Assembly: GCF_901472495.1 (NCBI RefSeq)
Contig: NZ_LR590469.1
Span: forward strand, 1,922,001 to 1,986,000
Direction: 5' to 3'
Source: Yersinia enterocolitica subsp. enterocolitica
GTDB lineage: Bacteria > Pseudomonadota > Gammaproteobacteria > Enterobacterales > Enterobacteriaceae
Length of the DNA: 64,000 nt
Position numbers and translations under genes: made by a program. This document shows, in pieces, positions 7,863-16,807 of the stretch (position 1 is the first letter of the stretch; every line of letters starts with the position of its first letter). The notes beneath the pieces were generated by a model, which saw nothing but the letters and a program-made list of their open reading frames with translations, did not search any database and was not told where the DNA came from.

Positions 7863-7984
7863 CAGACAGATGCCAAAGTCAAATGAAGGGGAAGCGTGCC
7901 GTTGGGGTCGTAACGGCGTAAGCCGTCGAAGTGCCCCTAGGTGCGATAAACCCTTCACTCACTAAGCAACAGCTTTGCCATTAA
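7863..7984. other. Structured segment between duplicated terminator stems
   Basis: About 122 bp bounded on both sides by the AAAGGAGCC/GGCTCCTTT stem. It is itself an imperfect palindrome: TGAAGGG (near 7884) faces CCCTTCA (near 7951), GGGG faces CCCC, and ACGGC-gtaa-GCCGT forms the tip. No gene is supported. It could be a small inserted repeat element or a small RNA. Confidence 0.4.
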
Positions 7985-8012
7985 CCTTAAAGGAGCCTAG
8001 GCTCCTTTAAGG
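7985..8012 (-). terminator. 28 bp perfect palindrome after yceI
   Basis: CCTTAAAGGAGCCT is followed directly by its exact mirror, giving a loopless 28 bp palindrome 15 bp past the yceI stop. It probably terminates yceI; perfect symmetry means it can act on both strands. Confidence 0.7.
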
Positions 8013-8026
8013 TAGAACAACGCAGA

Positions 8027-8605
8027 TTATTTAGTTCGAACACCTTCGACGGACAGAATCAATTCAACTTCTTGTGATGCCGGGCCTAAATCAGTGGTGA
8101 TATTAAAGTCTTTCAGCTTAATATTACCATTAGCTTCAAAACCGGCACGATAACCGCCCCACGGGTCATTACCCTGGCCAGTCAGCTTACTTTCCAAGGT
8201 CACTGGCTTAGTCACACCATTTAATGTCAGGTTACCGACTACAGTATAACCTTCAGCATTTTTCTTCACTTCAGTCGACGTAAATGTCGCTTGTGGGAAT
8301 TTACCGACGTTCAGGAATTCTTTGCTGCGCAGATGTTTATCACGTTCAGCATGATTGGTATCAACACTGTTAGTGTTAATCACCACATTCACTTTATCAG
8401 CTGCGGGATTCTTTTCATCAAAAGTGAAAGAACCATCGAAATCATTAAAACTGCCATATAACCAGCTATAGCCTAAGTGTTTAATCCGGAATTCGATAAA
8501 GGCGTGTTGACCTTCTTTATCAATTTTATATTCGGCGGCTACGGCACTACCAGCGGTAAACATCAGTGCGCCTACAGTCAGGCCCAATAGGGTCTTATTA
8601 AACAT
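8027..8605 (-). CDS. yceI: YceI-family periplasmic lipid-binding protein
   Basis: A 192-residue secreted protein. Residues 1-23 are a Sec signal peptide (MFNKTLLGLTVGALMFTAGSAVAA). The rest is the YceI lipocalin-like beta barrel (YKIDKEGQHAFIEFRIKHLGYSWLYGSFNDFDGSFTFD…NTNSVDTNHAERDKHLRS…FPQATFTST), which in homologues binds isoprenoid chains. The start at 8605 is set by the signal peptide and by a GGAGAATTAAGT ribosome region; the frame is open further upstream into yceJ. It follows yceJ by 25 bp, forming the conserved yceJI operon, though what the pair does together is not established. Confidence 0.93.
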   Translation of the reverse strand: MFNKTLLGLTVGALMFTAGSAVAAEYKIDKEGQHAFIEFRIKHLGYSWLYGSFNDFDGSFTFDEKNPAADKVNVVINTNSVDTNHAERDKHLRSKEFLNVGKFPQATFTSTEVKKNAEGYTVVGNLTLNGVTKPVTLESKLTGQGNDPWGGYRAGFEANGNIKLKDFNITTDLGPASQEVELILSVEGVRTK

Positions 8606-8630
8606 ACTTAATTCTCCATAATACAGTTGG

Positions 8631-9185
8631 TTAATCGGTGCTACGTCCCAGCATCCGTTTAAGGGTAATATCACCATCAATAAAATGGTGTTTAATTGCG
8701 GCCAGCCCATGTAATAGTGAAAGCACCACTACGGCCCAAGCCAGATAAAGATGCACAGTACCCGCGGTATCAGCCTGATCAGGTAAACTTGTTAATGTTG
8801 CAGGAACAGCAAACCAACCAAATACAGAGATCGGTTGCCCATCAGCCGTCGAGATCAAATAACCGCTGAACATAAGACAAAATAAAACAATATATAAAAA
8901 CAGATGTGCCAATACCGCACTGATGCGAGTGAACCGACTATAACTGGATAAAGGCCTTGGTGGCGGAGAAATAAAGCGCCAAATAACCCGAAATAACATC
9001 ACAACAAAAAGTATACAACCGATGCTTTTATGTATTTCAGGTGCCTGATGATACCAGCCATCATAGTAGCCTAAAGTCACCATCCATAAACCCAGAGCAA
9101 ACAGTGCATATACTGTCAATGCCACCAGCCAGTGGATACTAATAGTGATACGGCCAAACTGTTCCCTGGTATTTTTCCAAAGCAT
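8631..9185 (-). CDS. yceJ: Cytochrome b561 family protein YceJ
   Basis: A 184-residue inner-membrane b-type cytochrome with four predicted spans. Histidines that would hold two hemes are placed in the spans (SIHWLVALT, PEIHKSIGC, LHGLAAIKHHFIDGD). Length fits CybB/YceJ. It is the first gene of an operon with yceI; the upstream 294 bp to the divergent esterase gene holds both promoters, but no clear operator was recognised. A second b561 protein, CybB, is encoded at 31409-31933. Confidence 0.9.
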   Translation of the reverse strand: MLWKNTREQFGRITISIHWLVALTVYALFALGLWMVTLGYYDGWYHQAPEIHKSIGCILFVVMLFRVIWRFISPPPRPLSSYSRFTRISAVLAHLFLYIVLFCLMFSGYLISTADGQPISVFGWFAVPATLTSLPDQADTAGTVHLYLAWAVVVLSLLHGLAAIKHHFIDGDITLKRMLGRSTD

Positions 9186-9479
9186 AATGATTCCCTTTTG
9201 CTCAACTTATAGAACAATAGTCAAACATTATGAAACATAAAATCAACTCTTATTTGATATAAGATATATTTCCGCAACAGCAATCAGATATTTTGCAGAA
9301 GTTTATAATTTCTCGGTCAATATAACTGTCGGACTTTACTTAACCTGACATAACCTCCCTGCCGTCACAGTTCTTCCAGTGCTGACTATCATCCTTCATA
9401 TCGAGATATTGACATTAGAGTAGCTCGAAGCCATATATTTACTGTTCACGATCAAAAGCTGATTCAAGGACACATTAAC

Positions 9480-10493
9480 ATGTACAAATTGCCGTATAAA
9501 AAAGCGCTGCTTACCTTGGTCTGTCTCAGTATATTTCCACTATTCGGTGCCAATGCCGATATAAAAATGCCCTCCGATTGGCATGGCAAAAAGATTGAAG
9601 GCCCACCACAAGGTGCCAATGGCTGCGGTGAAGCACCAGATATATCGCGTATCACCCATAAATATTTGGATGTTCCTTACGCCTCGGTCTCCAATGCGCA
9701 AAAAATGGATATCTTCCTACCCGAACAATGGCAGCTAAAGTACCCCGTTATCATCAATGTACACGGTGGTGCATTCTTTGGTTGTGACAAAATGGATAAT
9801 CAGCTTGTCCCGGCACTTTACGGGCTGGAAAAAGGGTATGCGGTGGTTAATATCAATTACCGACTCAGCCCAGAAGCTGCATGGCCAGCACAGATAAATG
9901 ACGTCAAAGCAGCCATCAAATTCGTCCGCGCTAACGCTAAAAAATACAATTTCGACCCCGATAATATTGTTTTAATGGGCGGTTCGGCAGGCGGAAACCT
10001 GGTGGCATTAGCCGGAGTCTCAGCAGATGTGAAATCTTTAGAAGATCCGGCATTGGGCTACCCTGATGTTTCGACTAAAGTTCAGGCGGTTATTGCCTGG
10101 TATCCCCCAATTAATTTCCTGAAGATGGATGAGCAATGGAAGCAAATCGGTATCGATGGACAAAAACATTCAACCGCAGATTCTTTTGAATCTTTCCTGA
10201 TGAGAAAACAAATCTCGCAGGTGCCACAAGATATTATGGACACCACGAATCCTGAAAAATATATTACCAAAGATGCACCGCCATTTTTGATTCAGCATGG
10301 TTATAAAGATTCAGTTATTCCACGACTGCAAAGCCAAGAGTTTGCCGATAAGTTGGCTCAAGCAATTGGGAGCGATAATGTGGAATACAACCTATTAATG
10401 GAATCTGATCATGCTGAAGATAAGTATTTCCATACACAGAATAATCTTGAGCGAAACTATGAGTTTCTGTCTCGTCATTTAAATCTTAAATAA
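9480..10493 (+). CDS. Secreted alpha/beta-hydrolase (esterase/lipase)
   Basis: A 337-residue hydrolase with a signal peptide (residues 1-27, ALLTLVCLSIFPLFGANA). The oxyanion motif HGGAFFG is at 95-101, the nucleophile serine 169 in GGSAGG, an aspartate in HGYKDSVIP and a histidine in ESDHAED complete the triad. This is the hormone-sensitive-lipase / BD-FAE type, which removes acetyl or feruloyl groups from carbohydrates or short esters. A periplasmic or extracellular role is inferred from the signal. It stands alone, with a hairpin at 10506-10528 behind it. Natural substrate unknown. Confidence 0.85.
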   Translation: MYKLPYKKALLTLVCLSIFPLFGANADIKMPSDWHGKKIEGPPQGANGCGEAPDISRITHKYLDVPYASVSNAQKMDIFLPEQWQLKYPVIINVHGGAFFGCDKMDNQLVPALYGLEKGYAVVNINYRLSPEAAWPAQINDVKAAIKFVRANAKKYNFDPDNIVLMGGSAGGNLVALAGVSADVKSLEDPALGYPDVSTKVQAVIAWYPPINFLKMDEQWKQIGIDGQKHSTADSFESFLMRKQISQVPQDIMDTTNPEKYITKDAPPFLIQHGYKDSVIPRLQSQEFADKLAQAIGSDNVEYNLLMESDHAEDKYFHTQNNLERNYEFLSRHLNLK

Positions 10494-10505
10494 CAATAAT
10501 TCTGA

Positions 10506-10528
10506 GGCTCTTATTGCAAATAAGAGCC
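10506..10528 (+). terminator. Hairpin after the esterase gene
   Basis: GGCTCTTATT pairs with AATAAGAGCC around a short loop, 13 bp after the stop. There is no long T-run, so termination may be partial. Confidence 0.55.
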
Positions 10529-10583
10529 TATTAAGAAATACCTTTTGCGATTATCATTAATCGTTGATAAAAAGGAGATACTA

Positions 10584-11378
10584 ATGAATTACACCATAAA
10601 AAAGTTTCAAGAGATAACGCGTATCTCTTCTCATAATCTACGGTATTTCGATAAAATTGGCCTATTGGTCCCCAAAAGGGATGCTAATGGATACAGATTA
10701 TATTCACATGCTCAGATATCCCAAGCTCATATGATCGAAATCTTGCAGGAAGCCAGGATGCCTAATGCCGAGATCAAGGCAGTTTTATCCGATTACTCGT
10801 CGTCTGAAAGCATAGATAAAATAAAAAAGGCGCATTCTAAGCTCCTGGTATACCAAGAAAAACTTGCTCAGGTGAGCCACTTTTTACAAAAGCATATTCA
10901 GTGCTTAGATGCCATATCAACTACCAAGGAAAATATAAATAACCCATTTATTGAAGATCGTGACAAAGTTGAAGTCGGTATATTGCAACTTCAAACAAGT
11001 AATATTTTAGATTTCTTTAAAAAAATAGGTGATATGACCGAAGACTATTCGTGGTATCTGACATCCAATTATGGTTTTCTATTAAAAAGTAGTGACGTTA
11101 AATCAGATAACTATCCACTTTCCACCCTATTTTGCGATCACCCAGCCATTATTCATCAATTACCTTATACCCTGCGGTCGGGGAAGTTTGTCAGCATGTG
11201 TTGTGCCGGAAGTCTTGAGAACAACGTGAATGTGATGAAATTAAAGCAATATGCCCTGGATTGCGGTTACCGACTCACTGGCGATATTATTATCGAGAAT
11301 ATCAGCGGCCCGGTAATAGAAAAGAAAAAGAGTGATTTTCTCATCAAAATAATGGTGGCTATTCAGTCAGATAAATAG
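10584..11378 (+). CDS. MerR-family regulator with effector-binding C-terminus
   Basis: A 264-residue regulator. Residues 1-70 are a MerR winged helix (YTIKKFQEITRISSHNLRYFDKIGLLVPKRDANGYRLYSHAQI), then a helical linker (about 80-120), then a C-terminal domain of about 130 residues resembling small-molecule (GyrI/BmrR-like) sensors. The ATG at 10584 is preceded by AAAGGAGATACTA; a TTG frame start at 10545 is rejected. No cysteine cluster typical of metal sensors is seen. Its target is unknown; the neighbouring esterase, transcribed in the same direction 90 bp upstream, is one candidate. Confidence 0.82.
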   Translation: MNYTIKKFQEITRISSHNLRYFDKIGLLVPKRDANGYRLYSHAQISQAHMIEILQEARMPNAEIKAVLSDYSSSESIDKIKKAHSKLLVYQEKLAQVSHFLQKHIQCLDAISTTKENINNPFIEDRDKVEVGILQLQTSNILDFFKKIGDMTEDYSWYLTSNYGFLLKSSDVKSDNYPLSTLFCDHPAIIHQLPYTLRSGKFVSMCCAGSLENNVNVMKLKQYALDCGYRLTGDIIIENISGPVIEKKKSDFLIKIMVAIQSDK

Positions 11379-11384
11379 CCACCA
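11353..11384. terminator. Hairpin overlapping the MerR stop codon
   Basis: TGGTGGCTATT pairs with AATAGCCACCA. The right arm contains the stop of the MerR gene, and the lipoprotein gene converges from the other side 36 bp away. Confidence 0.65.
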
Positions 11385-11419
11385 CTCTTACGCAAGTGAT
11401 TGTTTGCTAAGATAACTGT

Positions 11420-12055
11420 TTACTGAGGAGACTGTTGCAGTGTCCAGTTCAGTACCTGTGAGGCCAACTGATTACTCGCCAAGCCAAAAGCATCTACCAC
11501 TTCATTCATCTGTGCGCCCTTAATAGGTTGCCGAACTTCAAAATGTCGCGTCGCCATAATTCTACGATCTGAAATCCGCACCAGTCGGGCATCAAAACGG
11601 ATCAGCACTTCACTGTTACCCGCTTGATATACCCCCTGAAATGCTGATAAATCGCCGCTCAGCTCAACATCAGCCTGAAGGCTATCATCGTCACTGCTGA
11701 CCGCAGGAATACGGCCATCAGTGCGAAACTCCTGAATCAGGCGATTACGCACTAAAATAGGGGCCGGATCAGTCCAACGCGAATTTTTATAGACCGCTAT
11801 TTCCTGCCCTTCTGGCTGCACAGCAATACGCGAGCTGTTGATAAACTGATTGGTAGCCGGTTGTGACACTCGCAACGACCAATTTACTGCCTGTGCGCGC
11901 GGCGCATTGGCTGCGGGCGGCACGGGCAGTAAGTAAACCTGTGATACCGGCGCACTGGGTAAAATGGTACAAGCTGACAGTAACATCGCCAGTCCGGATA
12001 ACATCAACAGCCGCGCACCACGACCGGTAGAATGCATTATCTTCAGAGATATCAT
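11420..12055 (-). CDS. ABC-type transport auxiliary lipoprotein (PqiC/YmbA family)
   Basis: A 211-residue outer-membrane lipoprotein: a signal ending LLSACTILPS (lipobox LSAC near residue 29) and an ABC_trans_aux (DUF330) domain (VSQVYLLPVP…WTDPAPILVRNRLIQEFR). Homologues PqiC and the MCE-linked lipoproteins anchor MCE tunnels at the outer membrane. Its ATG overlaps the MCE gene stop (ATGA), so it is translationally coupled as the last gene of the four-gene operon running from 14939. Confidence 0.85.
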   Translation of the reverse strand: MISLKIMHSTGRGARLLMLSGLAMLLSACTILPSAPVSQVYLLPVPPAANAPRAQAVNWSLRVSQPATNQFINSSRIAVQPEGQEIAVYKNSRWTDPAPILVRNRLIQEFRTDGRIPAVSSDDDSLQADVELSGDLSAFQGVYQAGNSEVLIRFDARLVRISDRRIMATRHFEVRQPIKGAQMNEVVDAFGLASNQLASQVLNWTLQQSPQ

Positions 12056-12993
12056 CGAGGCGTAAACTCCTGTGTTCTTTCACGGCCACGCAGCAGAGCC
12101 GCAGGGTTTTCTTCCAAACGGGAAACTGCCGCACGCAATGTGGCTAATGTTCTGCGCAACTCATCAACAGCTGGCCCCAATTCATTCATTCCTTGCATGC
12201 CATTATTGAGAGAAGTTTGATTTTCACTGACCAATTTATTGAGAATGATGCTGGTATTTTGTAACGATGCCATAGTCTTAGCAGCATCATTAACCAGTTG
12301 CTTACCCTGCCCGTCCATCAATCCATTGGCGTTGCGCAGCAAGCGATTGGTTTGCGCCAGTGTCTCATTAGCTTGTTTGCTGGCCTGCGCCAACTGCTGC
12401 AACATGGTGCGAATATCCTGACGTTGATCGGCGACAGTTTGGGTGACCAGTGCGAGATTATCCAGTGTGGTGATGAGCCGCTGTTGATTATCAGGTGCCA
12501 ATAGCTGGTTTAAGCGCATCAGCACTTCATTGGCGTTACTCATGAAATTCTCGCCATTGGCCAGCAATTGGCTCATCGGTGATGGAGTGGCGATAATAAT
12601 AGGAATTTCGCCATCTTTACCCTCTAACAACGGGCTTGACGGGGTGCTGCTGCTAAATTGAATATTTGAGGTGCCGGTAATACCAGCAACCGTCAGACGG
12701 GCTTGGGTATCCTGGCGGATAGGTGTCGAAGCAGAAACGCGAATACGTGCCCAAACCTTATTAGGGTTCTCACTGTCCAAACGCAGTTGAGTCACTTCGC
12801 CGACCCGAATACCACTGTACTGCACGATACTCCCTTGAGACAGACCACTCACCGGTTCATTAAAAACAATATCGTAGAGCTTAAACTGGCGATTAGAGCC
12901 GGCGTTGGTCAGCCACAGGCAGAATAACAGCGCGGCGCTGACCACAATGAGAGTGAACAAACCAATGACAACATGGTGAGCACGGGTTTCCAT
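12052..12993 (-). CDS. MCE/MlaD-type substrate-binding protein
   Basis: A 313-residue protein with one N-terminal membrane anchor (VVIGLFTLIVVSAALLFCLWL) and an MCE domain at about 38-115 (YDIVFNEPVSGLSQGSIVQYSGIRVGEVTQLRLD). The long C-terminal half (about 150-300) is helical and coiled-coil-like, as in longer MCE proteins that hexamerise into a periplasmic tube. It belongs to an ABC lipid transporter with the ATPase and permease upstream. The ribosome site GAGG sits before ATG at 12993, right after the ATPase stop. It is longer than MlaD (about 180 residues), so this is not the core mla operon. Confidence 0.87.
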   Translation of the reverse strand: METRAHHVVIGLFTLIVVSAALLFCLWLTNAGSNRQFKLYDIVFNEPVSGLSQGSIVQYSGIRVGEVTQLRLDSENPNKVWARIRVSASTPIRQDTQARLTVAGITGTSNIQFSSSTPSSPLLEGKDGEIPIIIATPSPMSQLLANGENFMSNANEVLMRLNQLLAPDNQQRLITTLDNLALVTQTVADQRQDIRTMLQQLAQASKQANETLAQTNRLLRNANGLMDGQGKQLVNDAAKTMASLQNTSIILNKLVSENQTSLNNGMQGMNELGPAVDELRRTLATLRAAVSRLEENPAALLRGRERTQEFTPR

Positions 12994-13800
12994 CTACAAC
13001 CTCTCTTCGCTATTAATCGCTGCCGCCGCCTGATAAGCAGCCCGCCCACGTGGGCCATGAAAATACGCCTGAATCCAGTCATCATCAGTGGCAGCCACAT
13101 TATCTAATGTATCTACCACCAGCACTTTCTTTTGTGACAACACGGCCACACGATCACACAAGGTATAGAGTGTGTCCAGATCGTGTGTCACCAGAAATAC
13201 CGTAAGATTCAGTGCATCACGCAAGGTGCGGATCAAACTATCAAACGCCGCCGCACCAATAGGATCAAGACCCGCAGTCGGCTCATCGAGAAACAAAATA
13301 TCCGGGTCTAATGCCAACGCACGGGCCAGAGCAACACGTTTAACCATCCCCCCCGATAGCGATGCCGGATATTTACTGCCCGCTCCCGGCGGTAACCCCG
13401 CCAATGCCAGCTTAACTTGCGCTAGCCGCTCGGCCTCGCCACGTGGCAAGCCCGCATTTTCGATTAATGGCAAGGCGACGTTTTCTGTCACCGTCAGAGA
13501 ACTGAATAATGCGCCACGTTGAAACAATACCCCAAATCGGCGTTCGACCTGGGAACGCGCCTGGCCCGATAAGGTGATTAAATCCTGACCAAATACATGA
13601 ATCTGCCCAGCGGTTGGACGGCGTAACCCGACAATACTGCGCAACAACACCGACTTACCGGTGCCTGATCCCCCTACCACACCAAGTACTTCACCGCGCT
13701 GCACATCAAGATTGAGGTCTTGATGCACGCACTGTTTGCCAAAACAGTTCACCAGATTGCGAATTTGAATGATAGGTTCTTGCGTCATTTGGCTCACCAT
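12994..13800 (-). CDS. ABC transporter ATPase, MlaF-like
   Basis: A 268-residue ATP-binding subunit. Walker A is GGSGTGKSVLL (about 42-52), signature LSGGMVKRVALARAL, Walker B DPDILFLDEPTAGLDP, and an H-loop in FLVTHDLDT. The MVKR in the signature is typical of the MlaF branch of lipid transporters. The ATG at 13800 overlaps the permease stop; a start four codons later (MTQEP, 13788) is equally possible. It energises the MCE system with its neighbours. Confidence 0.9.
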   Translation of the reverse strand: MVSQMTQEPIIQIRNLVNCFGKQCVHQDLNLDVQRGEVLGVVGGSGTGKSVLLRSIVGLRRPTAGQIHVFGQDLITLSGQARSQVERRFGVLFQRGALFSSLTVTENVALPLIENAGLPRGEAERLAQVKLALAGLPPGAGSKYPASLSGGMVKRVALARALALDPDILFLDEPTAGLDPIGAAAFDSLIRTLRDALNLTVFLVTHDLDTLYTLCDRVAVLSQKKVLVVDTLDNVAATDDDWIQAYFHGPRGRAAYQAAAAINSEERL

Positions 13801-14939
13801 CCCATTTCCATGAAAAATAGTGCTGCGACGGCATCAAGCAGGATAACCACAAAGATAGAATGCACCACACTGGTGGTGGTGTGTACCCCGACAGACTCGG
13901 CGCTGCCGGTGACTTTGAACCCTTCCAGACAACCAATGATGGCTATCAGGAAAGCGAAAATCGGCGCTTTGCTTATCCCCACCAGAAAATGCTGTAATCC
14001 ATTGCTGTTTTGCATGATGGATAAAAACATGGTGGGCGAAATATCGAGGGCTAAAGCACAGACCACCATCCCACCGAAAATGCCGCAAACCATACCGATA
14101 AAGGTCAACATCGGTAATGAGATTAACAACGCCAGCACCCGTGGCAGCACCAACAATTCAACCGGATTTAACCCCAGAGTTTGGATGGCATCGATTTCCT
14201 CATTGGCTTTCATCAGGCCGATTTCAGCGGTAAAGGCACTGGCGGTGCGCCCCGCCATTAAAATAGCGGTCAGCAGCACGGCAAACTCGCGTAGGAAAGA
14301 AAACACCACCAAATCGACGGTAAAAATACCCGCACCAAAAGTGGTTAATACTGTCGCGCCGAGAAAAGCAATCACCGCTCCGACCAGAAACGTCAGTAGC
14401 ATAATAATAGGAACAGCATTGAGGCCGATTTGCTGAATATTGGCAATCAAGGAGGTCATTCGCCAACGCGATGGGCGGAAAATCGTGCTGAATAGCGCTT
14501 CAAGAGTCAGGCCGACAAAACCCAGTAACGATTTGATGTCTTGCCATAAATTGTCCACCGACCGGCCGGTGTTCGCCAAGAATTCAAGCCAAAATGAAGG
14601 TGGTTTCTCTGACGACTCGGAGGCTAAATCAGGTAAAACACGGCTAACGGTTTCCAATAAAGTGCGGCGTTCTTCGGGCAGTTTAGGCGCAAGTTCGCGC
14701 AGATGATTAATGCGTTCATCCCCCAGAAGCAGGGCTAACAACGTCGCACCAGCGGTATCTAAAGCCCCTAATTGCGTAAGATCAAAGACCACTGACTGAG
14801 GCTGGCTCGCACGAAATTGTGTGACGACCGGCTCCAAGACGCGGTAATGCGCCAGCACCCAATCTCCTTTGATAGAGACCCGGACAGGTTGAGTTGAACT
14901 GTCGATATCAAGTTGTGCTGCGAACGGCCGCGCGGTCAT
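13794..14939 (-). CDS. STAS-MlaE fusion permease of an MCE lipid transporter
   Basis: A 381-residue protein. Residues 1-105 form a STAS domain (VRVSIKGDWVLAHYRVLEPVV…SVVFDLTQLGALDTAGATLLALLLG), equivalent to the separate MlaB protein. Residues about 130-381 are an MlaE permease with five to six spans and the EIGLMKANEEIDAIQTLGLNPVELLVLPR coupling region. So MlaB and MlaE functions are fused in one chain, a layout known for a second class of MCE transporters. First gene of the operon with ATPase, MCE protein and lipoprotein. Substrate (probably phospholipid) is inferred. Confidence 0.88.
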   Translation of the reverse strand: MTARPFAAQLDIDSSTQPVRVSIKGDWVLAHYRVLEPVVTQFRASQPQSVVFDLTQLGALDTAGATLLALLLGDERINHLRELAPKLPEERRTLLETVSRVLPDLASESSEKPPSFWLEFLANTGRSVDNLWQDIKSLLGFVGLTLEALFSTIFRPSRWRMTSLIANIQQIGLNAVPIIMLLTFLVGAVIAFLGATVLTTFGAGIFTVDLVVFSFLREFAVLLTAILMAGRTASAFTAEIGLMKANEEIDAIQTLGLNPVELLVLPRVLALLISLPMLTFIGMVCGIFGGMVVCALALDISPTMFLSIMQNSNGLQHFLVGISKAPIFAFLIAIIGCLEGFKVTGSAESVGVHTTTSVVHSIFVVILLDAVAALFFMEMGW

Positions 14940-15095
14940 AGAGAAAGCCTTACTCTTTATGGGAATACGGTTTTGACATCATTTATCAATCAAAACCCAA
15001 ATCGCTACCGTAAATAGGTATATCACACACTTAACTAAGAGCAATGGCTAATGAATAAAGAGAGTTGGCAGACTCTCAACTGTTAATAAACAGTT

Positions 15096-15261
15096 GAGGT
15101 TAATGACAAAGTGCCCGTAACGGTGAAAACAGGCAGATCGTAAAGACGCCGTAAAATCGTCCCTGATGGCTCGACCCGCGCCATCCTTGGCGCGGACGCT
15201 TTACTCTTCTACCTGCCTTCACCTTGCAAGATCGAGTTGTCGAGGTTTGTCAGCAGTCTGA
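15096..15261. repeat. YPAL repeat, full-length copy
   Basis: A 166 bp Yersinia palindromic repeat, from GAGGTTAATGACAAAG to CAGCAGTCTGA, nearly identical to the copy at 48613-48778. It lies in the gap between the MCE operon promoter and the 3' end of the efflux gene. On its left is a separate hairpin (CAACTGTT-aata-AACAGTTG) and on its right the CTGAGGGG/CCCCTCAG stem that probably terminated the efflux gene. Confidence 0.88.
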
Positions 15262-15283
15262 GGGGCCAGTAGCCCCCCTCAGT
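15259..15283 (-). terminator. Hairpin after the efflux gene, abutting YPAL
   Basis: CTGAGGGG and CCCCTCAG form a stem starting at the stop region of the smvA-like gene; the usual T-run is replaced by the YPAL end. It probably represents a terminator into which the repeat inserted. Confidence 0.5.
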
Positions 15284-16776
15284 CAATGTGCAAATTGCCG
15301 TATTTTTTTCCCCGGCATCGCAAACCATACCACGGTCGCCAGCAGGATCAGCAAACCGCTGGCGGTACCTAACACTAAGCTGTGCGAGGCTGAAAAAGCG
15401 AGTTTGGCGCTATTGAGCAGCGCGTCATATCCACCAAGATTATTTACTACCTGAATGGTTTCGCTGATAGAAGCACTGGCCTGTTCCGTTAAGCTGGCGG
15501 GCAAATCCTCCGGTAATACAATCGAGGATGTATAGGCCCGCGATAGCATCAAACCAAAGATTGCCACCCCCAAACCTGCGCCCAACTCATAAGCCATACC
15601 CTCGACGGCCCCCGCTGCACCGGCTTTTTCTGGTGGAGCGGCGCTCATGATTGCCGCCGTGGAGGCCAGCAGTGAGGCTTCAATACTGAAACCGAGTAAT
15701 ATCATCCATCCCCACGCCAGATATACCTGCGTGGCAAAATCTGTCCAGGCCAACCCGAGAAAACTCAATGAACTTAAGGCGATACCGGCACTGGCGACAG
15801 TACGTAATCCTAGCCTGGCCACTAACCACCCCGATAGCGGCCCGCTCACTCCGCTGGCAATCATTAAAGGCAGCAGAAATATGCCCGCTTCAAGTGGACT
15901 TTTGCCCAACACAAACTGCAATTCTTGCGTCAGGAGTAATTCAAACCCCACCAGCGTTATCATCGCCGTCATTGCCATTGTTATACCAACGGCAATAACT
16001 CGCTGACTTATCAGACGAAAATCGATCATCGGGGCAGAGGTAGACAATTGATGGCGCACAAAAGCAAATAGCATCACACCACCAAACAAAGCCGTCAGCG
16101 ACGTCGTCACCGGGTCGCCATTGCCGCGCAACCCAGTTTTAGCGGCATAGACCAACATCAGGATGGCGGTGATCAATACCAATGCCGGAGCCAATTTCCA
16201 TGTCTGTTCAGTGCGCATCGGCTGAGTAGGAATAACCACCAATGTGGCAATAACCACCGCGATAATAATAGGAATATTGATTAAGAACACCGATCCCCAG
16301 TAGAAGTATTCCATTAATAGCCCACCGACCAACGGCCCCATCGCCGCGCCCATGGTGCCAATAGCTACCCAAATTCCTAATGCTAAAGCCCGCTCGCGTT
16401 CATCGGTAAAAATATGGCGCACTGCGGATAAAGTGGCAGGCAGAATCATCGCCGCGCCAATCGCCAGACAGGCACGTGCAGCAATCAACGCGGCAACCGA
16501 CGGTGCCAAAGCAGCCCCAAGAGAGGCCATACCAAACAGTACCGCCCCCAATAAAGCCAGCCGTTTAAAACCGATGCGATCGCCCAGTGCCCCCATTGGG
16601 AGCAATAAACAGGCCATCACCAACGAGTAAATATCGATGATCCACAGTAACTCGCTGCCCGTAGCCGACAAGGCGATCCCCAGCCGTGGTGCAGCCACAT
16701 GAAGTACGGTTGCATCAATAGAAACGGGGAGATACATCAGAATAATAACGTAGAAAATCATCCACTTTTTAGACAT
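15283..16776 (-). CDS. smvA: SmvA-like MFS multidrug efflux pump (DHA2 family)
   Basis: A 497-residue inner-membrane protein with 14 predicted spans, matching SmvA of Salmonella and Klebsiella, which exports quaternary ammonium compounds such as methyl viologen and acriflavine in exchange for protons. Key motifs are IDATVLHVAAPRLG (span 1), GALGDRIGFKRL (motif A) and MGAAMGPLVGG (motif C). The start at 16776 (MSKKWMIFYVIILMYLPVSIDA) agrees with family length; 36 extra upstream codons are rejected. It is divergent from a TetR regulator with twin operators between them. Confidence 0.87.
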   Translation of the reverse strand: MSKKWMIFYVIILMYLPVSIDATVLHVAAPRLGIALSATGSELLWIIDIYSLVMACLLLPMGALGDRIGFKRLALLGAVLFGMASLGAALAPSVAALIAARACLAIGAAMILPATLSAVRHIFTDERERALALGIWVAIGTMGAAMGPLVGGLLMEYFYWGSVFLINIPIIIAVVIATLVVIPTQPMRTEQTWKLAPALVLITAILMLVYAAKTGLRGNGDPVTTSLTALFGGVMLFAFVRHQLSTSAPMIDFRLISQRVIAVGITMAMTAMITLVGFELLLTQELQFVLGKSPLEAGIFLLPLMIASGVSGPLSGWLVARLGLRTVASAGIALSSLSFLGLAWTDFATQVYLAWGWMILLGFSIEASLLASTAAIMSAAPPEKAGAAGAVEGMAYELGAGLGVAIFGLMLSRAYTSSIVLPEDLPASLTEQASASISETIQVVNNLGGYDALLNSAKLAFSASHSLVLGTASGLLILLATVVWFAMPGKKIRQFAH

Positions 16777-16807
16777 ACAAAACGCTCGAATTAGGTATAA
16801 ATCAGTG

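Noticed and set aside
7714..7965. 83-codon frame across the ascG end and hairpin
   Set aside because: It overlaps ascG in another frame and ends inside the palindromic segment; no start signal.
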